Shown here in pieces: positions 60,163-64,000 of a stretch of 64,000 bases of DNA. The DNA is from Margaritifera margaritifera. Taxonomy: Eukaryota; Mollusca; Bivalvia; Unionida; Margaritiferidae. Location: NCBI GenBank assembly GCA_029931535.1, contig JAQPZY010001419.1, forward strand, positions 1,600,501 through 1,664,500, read 5' to 3'. A program made the translations under genes and the position numbers. The notes beneath the pieces were generated by a model, which was not told where the DNA came from, made no database searches, and worked only from the letters and a program-made list of their open reading frames with translations. Each line of letters begins with the position of its first letter. Positions within the stretch are counted from its first letter, which is position 1.

Positions 60163-60480
60163 GAAACAAAATAATTTTATACAAATAATTGGTACGTCCT
60201 CGTCTTGAATGAAAATACGATTTATTTGTCTCCAAGCAGAGTAGCAGCGATGTAAATGACGCAAGAGTAAATCTATGAGACAAAATAATTTTATACAAAT
60301 ATCTGGTACGTCCTCGTCCTGAATGAAAGGACGATTTATTTGTATCTACGCAAATTATTTGCGCTGTAAATAACGCGATAGCAAATCTATGAGACAAAAT
60401 AAGTTTATATTTGGTACATTATCGTCCTGAATGAAAAGACGGGGTATTTGTCTCGAAGCAAAGTTTTGCGCTGTTAATAA
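60163..60480. repeat. Minisatellite, 114-bp monomer, nearly three copies
   Basis: gagacaaaataa recurs at 60163 (gaaacaaaataa), 60277 and 60391, each followed by tggtac.tcctcgtcctgaat and cgatttatttgtct blocks. As 114 is a multiple of three, the minus strand stays open (60104-60397) as a 38-residue repeat. Confidence 0.9.
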
Positions 60481-62290
60481 CTCAATAGAAATATTAAGTG
60501 TGAAAATCATTTTCTCGGGAAGCAACGTCTAATCTTGTAAGTTAGATTCAGAGAGGATATTTACAACAAATAAATAAAGTTTCTTTTCTTTAACACAGAG
60601 GCAGGCTCCTTAGACATGAAGAGGGGTAGAATCCCCAGATTCTTCTGGAAAACCTTCCTCTCCTTGTCCAGCCAAAGGCCCACTGCTCATCTTTCGACAT
60701 GAACTTCTGCTTGATTACTTGTTCTAGAAAGACAAATAAATACAAAAAGAATACTAAATAAAAAGTCAGTCACTCAGCTATCTGAGACGGCTTGGCCATA
60801 GTCTCTTTGCCTTTTCCGTCAGCTACTAAAGAAAGAATGTTTTCGTTTTATATCGGAAAGAGATATCTACGTACTAATTATTGCGTGTACTGTACAATTT
60901 AGGATCATTTTTATGTCGAAAAGGAGATCATGATCAACAGACTTATGTTCGAAGAGACAGTAACATAATCATTTTCTTCCTACCATGCGATGTAAAAGGT
61001 CGACTTGCCAAAATCCATTTCCAGTAATAAGTGTGTTGTCTAAACACACTAAATACCTTTAAAGAAGCATTTCCAGTCTATAACAGATAATGTGCTGGAT
61101 GAAATACAGCATCAAGTACCTGATGCCAATGAGTTCTACCACGACCGCAAATATGTGTGTGAGCAAAACAAATAAAATGATTGATGACATTCAATGAAAG
61201 TTTGTACAACTATACAAGAAAGAATGTATTACACGTAGGGACTTACTCAGCAATAACGTCAGGAGTATTGTCACAAAGAGCAAATATAAACTGCACTCAC
61301 TCTGTGAATCATTTATGTCAATGTGACCAATATTGAGTTTCCACACCATAAAGAGCAAGCACCAGTACTCATATGCTTTTAGGCCTTTGGGTATTGATCC
61401 TTGAGTTGAGAGCTCGAGATTATGTATGAAAGTGATGAGATTTATTTTTCATGCATGATTGTGGTGTATACAGTGTTACATATAAGCCTATTCGGCGAAT
61501 ACTGAGCATGAGCGGTTTGCCGTTTGCGTCTTCAGATGTTGCTCCATTTCTAAACATTTAATTTGAGCTTGTTTGTTTTCACAAAAGAAGACCCATATCT
61601 AAGCTTCAATGAACACATCGAGGAACGTGGGAACAAATAAGACTATAAACCGGTACAACTTAGCTCCTACCGTCTCTAAAATTAGATCATTGTCTGACTT
61701 TGTCGTTGTTGTTTTACTACACTTCATGTAAATGTTGTATGATCTATCCTTGCTGTCCTGGATTTTTCAACGACTGCGGTTATAATTCCTGGCAAAGTCA
61801 CTGTCTTTTCTGCTTGGAGATGCAATATTCGGAGGGGGAGTCGTCCTCCTGAGTAATATCGTCAGTTTTCACGGGCGGATCCAGGATTGTTTCTAAGGAG
61901 ATTCAAACTTAAAATGGACGGATCGTTTTGCTTAACAAGGCCGCATTTCTCTGATTTCAACATTGAAGAATGGTACAGTTTTGCTTGGAAAATGGGCTTC
62001 AGTCGAGTCCCAGAACACCCTCTAAATCAGACTGTGAGTTTTAATTCATTTGGGAAGCGAAGTTGTCTCCCTAAAATGAATATTTAAGCGTGTCATAAAA
62101 CTTGAGAGGGGTAAAATATACAACTATTATTGGTCAATGTATATAGAATCCATCGACTATGCATATCTTAGCTTGTTACTGCAGTTATTCGAGGTATCAG
62201 AGGCCAAAATTTGCTTCATTTAGTGAACATATCTAACGAAAACATTTAATCTCTCTCTCTTTCTCTCTCTCCCAACAACCATTTGCGTAG
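60481..62290. other. Non-coding stretch
   Basis: No gene assigned. Near 61871 acgggcggatccagg resembles the end of a hAT-type miniature element, but I found no matching opposite end. Confidence 0.45.
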
Positions 62291-62295
62291 GATCG

Positions 62296-62298
<3 letters not shown>

Positions 62299-62350
<52 letters not shown>
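62299..62350. repeat. (AT)n microsatellite
   Basis: About 26 units, preceded at 62250-62270 by a short CT run. Confidence 0.97.
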
Positions 62351-62353
<3 letters not shown>

Positions 62354-62834
62354 TTATGGCGAAGCTAAGGGGGCAGAAAGAGAAGTGGACTTTTCACCGT
62401 AAGCACCCTAACTTGACGACTTATAATCTAGAGTGTTTAGAGAAAATAAAGACATTTTTACGCAAGGTTGCTAAACAAAGAGCAAAACTGTTCCAAAATT
62501 CCAGGAGAAAAACAAATACTTAGGAAACCATGGCATCCAGAACATCCTCAAGGCGTTTCATTACCAGATAAAATGTGTCTTTTAAGAATCAGTGATTTAC
62601 ATTCGGGTCAAAACTGTGGCCATGTTAGGATGCACACCCTGCATACTAAATCACTAAAATTATTAACATCGCACAAAGAATAAACCAACCCTGGAGAGAA
62701 TACGCAGTGTCATGAGTAAACATGACAACAATCGTAGGTACTGACATGCAGCGTGCTAGAGAAGTTCTAGCTTCTGGCGTAAGTTGTATTTTTGTACCCT
62801 GAGTCGTTGTCCTTTTTGCAATTTTGTTTTTTTG

Positions 62835-63790
62835 GCGAAGAGCAGACTGGTTTTAGGAAAGACTATTCTACAGCTGATTACAGTTTTTGATTAATGTTTA
62901 TCGTTGATTTATTTCTCAGTAAAGATAAAAAGTCATACTATGACTTCGTAGACTTTGAAAAATAGATGTAAACTTTGGCAAAATGTTTTGCTTTGCAAAG
63001 AGTTTTAACGTTATTATAATTTGTATAAAAGTAAGGGAAGTATTGTACAGAGAAATTCACAAAGGTGTAAGACAAGGGGAAAATTTACCACTTTAATTGT
63101 TTGCGCTATACACAATGATCTGAATAACAATATGTCAAAGCTCTCTGACGGTTGTCCAATAGATAGCAACATATTTCAAAGCACTCTGACGGTTGTCCGA
63201 TAGATAACAACATTGTACACGAGTTATTTTTTATGACACAATTATATTTGCAGAATCCGCAAATCAACTTTAGATAGCCTTAGATAGTATGTTTGACCAT
63301 AGCAATACGTGGAAATTACATATAAGTGCCTAAAAACTTAAGTTGTGATATTTTTTAAGGGAAAATATTTTCTAAGGGCAAACGAAGCATTTTTGTGTTG
63401 ATGTTGTACATGAATTGAAATACTTAGATATCATTTTTAACTTTAATGGTAAATTTCGTAAATCAAGAGTTCCTCTATTTTAGCAAGCTATAAAAGTTTT
63501 TGTCCTGTAGTACGAAACTCTAGGATGCTCGAATTACTCACAAATATGCAACTACACCGATTTAATGCTATGGTTTGGTCTATAATCTTGTATTGTTCAG
63601 CAGTATGGGGTTTTGAAGATTTAAAATTACTGAATCCGTGCACATGGACTTTTTTGCAAATAATGTTTTTGTATTGTAAAAATAGTACACCTAAATGCAT
63701 CATGCGTGGTGGTTTATCATATAGTAAAACTCCTACACCGTCCAAACATTAATGCATTCAACGTGAAAATAAACTTGGAATTTCGTTTGA
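62835..63790 (+). pseudogene. LINE reverse transcriptase relic
   Basis: The plus strand begins with EQTGFRKDYSTADY (near 62840; Q-x-G-F-R-x-x-x-S-T is the RT motif 1/2 region). It continues with a DFVDFEK block (motif A, near 62945), GVRQGENLPLLFALY (motif B, 63065-63110, in a shifted frame) and IIFAES (a degraded [YF]-A-D-D box, near 63245). A C-terminal part, 63525-63752, has AMVWSIILYCSAVWGFEDLK. The order is right for a CR1/Jockey-like LINE RT. Many stops and frameshifts are present. It runs towards the right edge. Confidence 0.8.
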
Positions 63791-64000
63791 AGTAAATGCA
63801 CAGCAATTTCAAATCTGTCTACCCTTTGATAGCTGGAATAATGGGGGTGCGGTTGGTAGGAGGGAAGGGGTGGCTGGCTAATCAGTCCGGAAGCCCTTGA
63901 GAGTGACTTCTCACCACAAGTTTCTATTACGGTATGAAGTTTCAACTTCTTTCCTGACATCGAAAGGCAAAAAGCAAAAACAAACTCTAGTTTATTTTAT
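63791..64000. other. Window edge, nothing recognised
   Basis: G-rich patch at 63840-63875 (ggtgcggttggtaggaggga) in AT-rich DNA; no gene. Confidence 0.4.

Noticed and set aside
61871..61886. Possible hAT-type element end (gggcggatccagg)
   Set aside because: No matching inverted end or 8-bp duplication found within several hundred bases.

Overview
The window looks like AT-rich nuclear DNA of a marine invertebrate, most probably a bivalve or other mollusc (inference). It has a multi-exon gene with GT-AG introns, dense TA, CT and tetranucleotide microsatellites, many short-monomer tandem arrays, LINE and Penelope-type relics, a tRNA-derived repeat family, short hAT-type inverted-repeat elements, and two decayed Polinton/adintovirus-like elements. 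No bacterial-type operon, rRNA gene, functional tRNA gene or CRISPR array is seen.

Layout. 0-0.7 kb: two minisatellites. 1.2-4.7 kb, minus strand: a decayed Polinton (element A) holding, in reading order, the C-terminus of a chromodomain integrase, a penton-like minor capsid protein, a small basic capsid-associated protein and a double-jelly-roll major capsid protein. 4.9-9 kb: a tRNA-derived repeat with TA tracts, diverged long repeats and a GIY-YIG fragment of a Penelope-like element. 12.27-22.99 kb, plus strand: five exons of one host gene, a phospholipid phosphatase (PLPP, also called LPP or wunen), with all three PAP2 catalytic motifs. Its introns hold minisatellites, an L1-like LINE relic and two hAT-type miniature elements with perfect 8-bp target duplications. 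23-31.9 kb: non-coding, repeat-rich, with a third hAT-type element. 31.9-34.8 kb: a cluster of broken, intronless coding remnants that I cannot name. 35-42.2 kb: a LINE fragment, dispersed repeats, a long-period diverged array and an 85-bp array with a dimeric higher-order pattern. 42.8-49.8 kb: element B, a second and larger decayed element of a different lineage. 50-62.8 kb: mostly non-coding, with minisatellites, microsatellites and the second copy of the tRNA-derived repeat. 62.8-63.8 kb: another LINE reverse transcriptase relic.

Element B is the most informative part. Reading along the plus strand it has a protein-primed family B DNA polymerase (N-terminal part only), an antisense integrase tail of the KRBA2/Ginger-like type, an FtsK/HerA-like packaging ATPase (Walker B part), an unrecognised coiled-coil protein, a penton-like protein, a double-jelly-roll major capsid protein, a small hydrophobic pX/pVI-like protein, an adenain-like cysteine protease and a small unknown protein whose C-terminal module is duplicated. 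This is the replication-packaging-morphogenesis set of a Polinton or adintovirus. Every major gene except the ATPase fragment and the protease active-site half is broken by stops or frameshifts, so the element is a fossil.

Elements A and B differ in integrase type and in capsid gene sequence, so two independent virus-like lineages settled within about 40 kb. Limits: all assignments come from reading translated sequence without database searches. Gene names refer to families, not verified orthologues.
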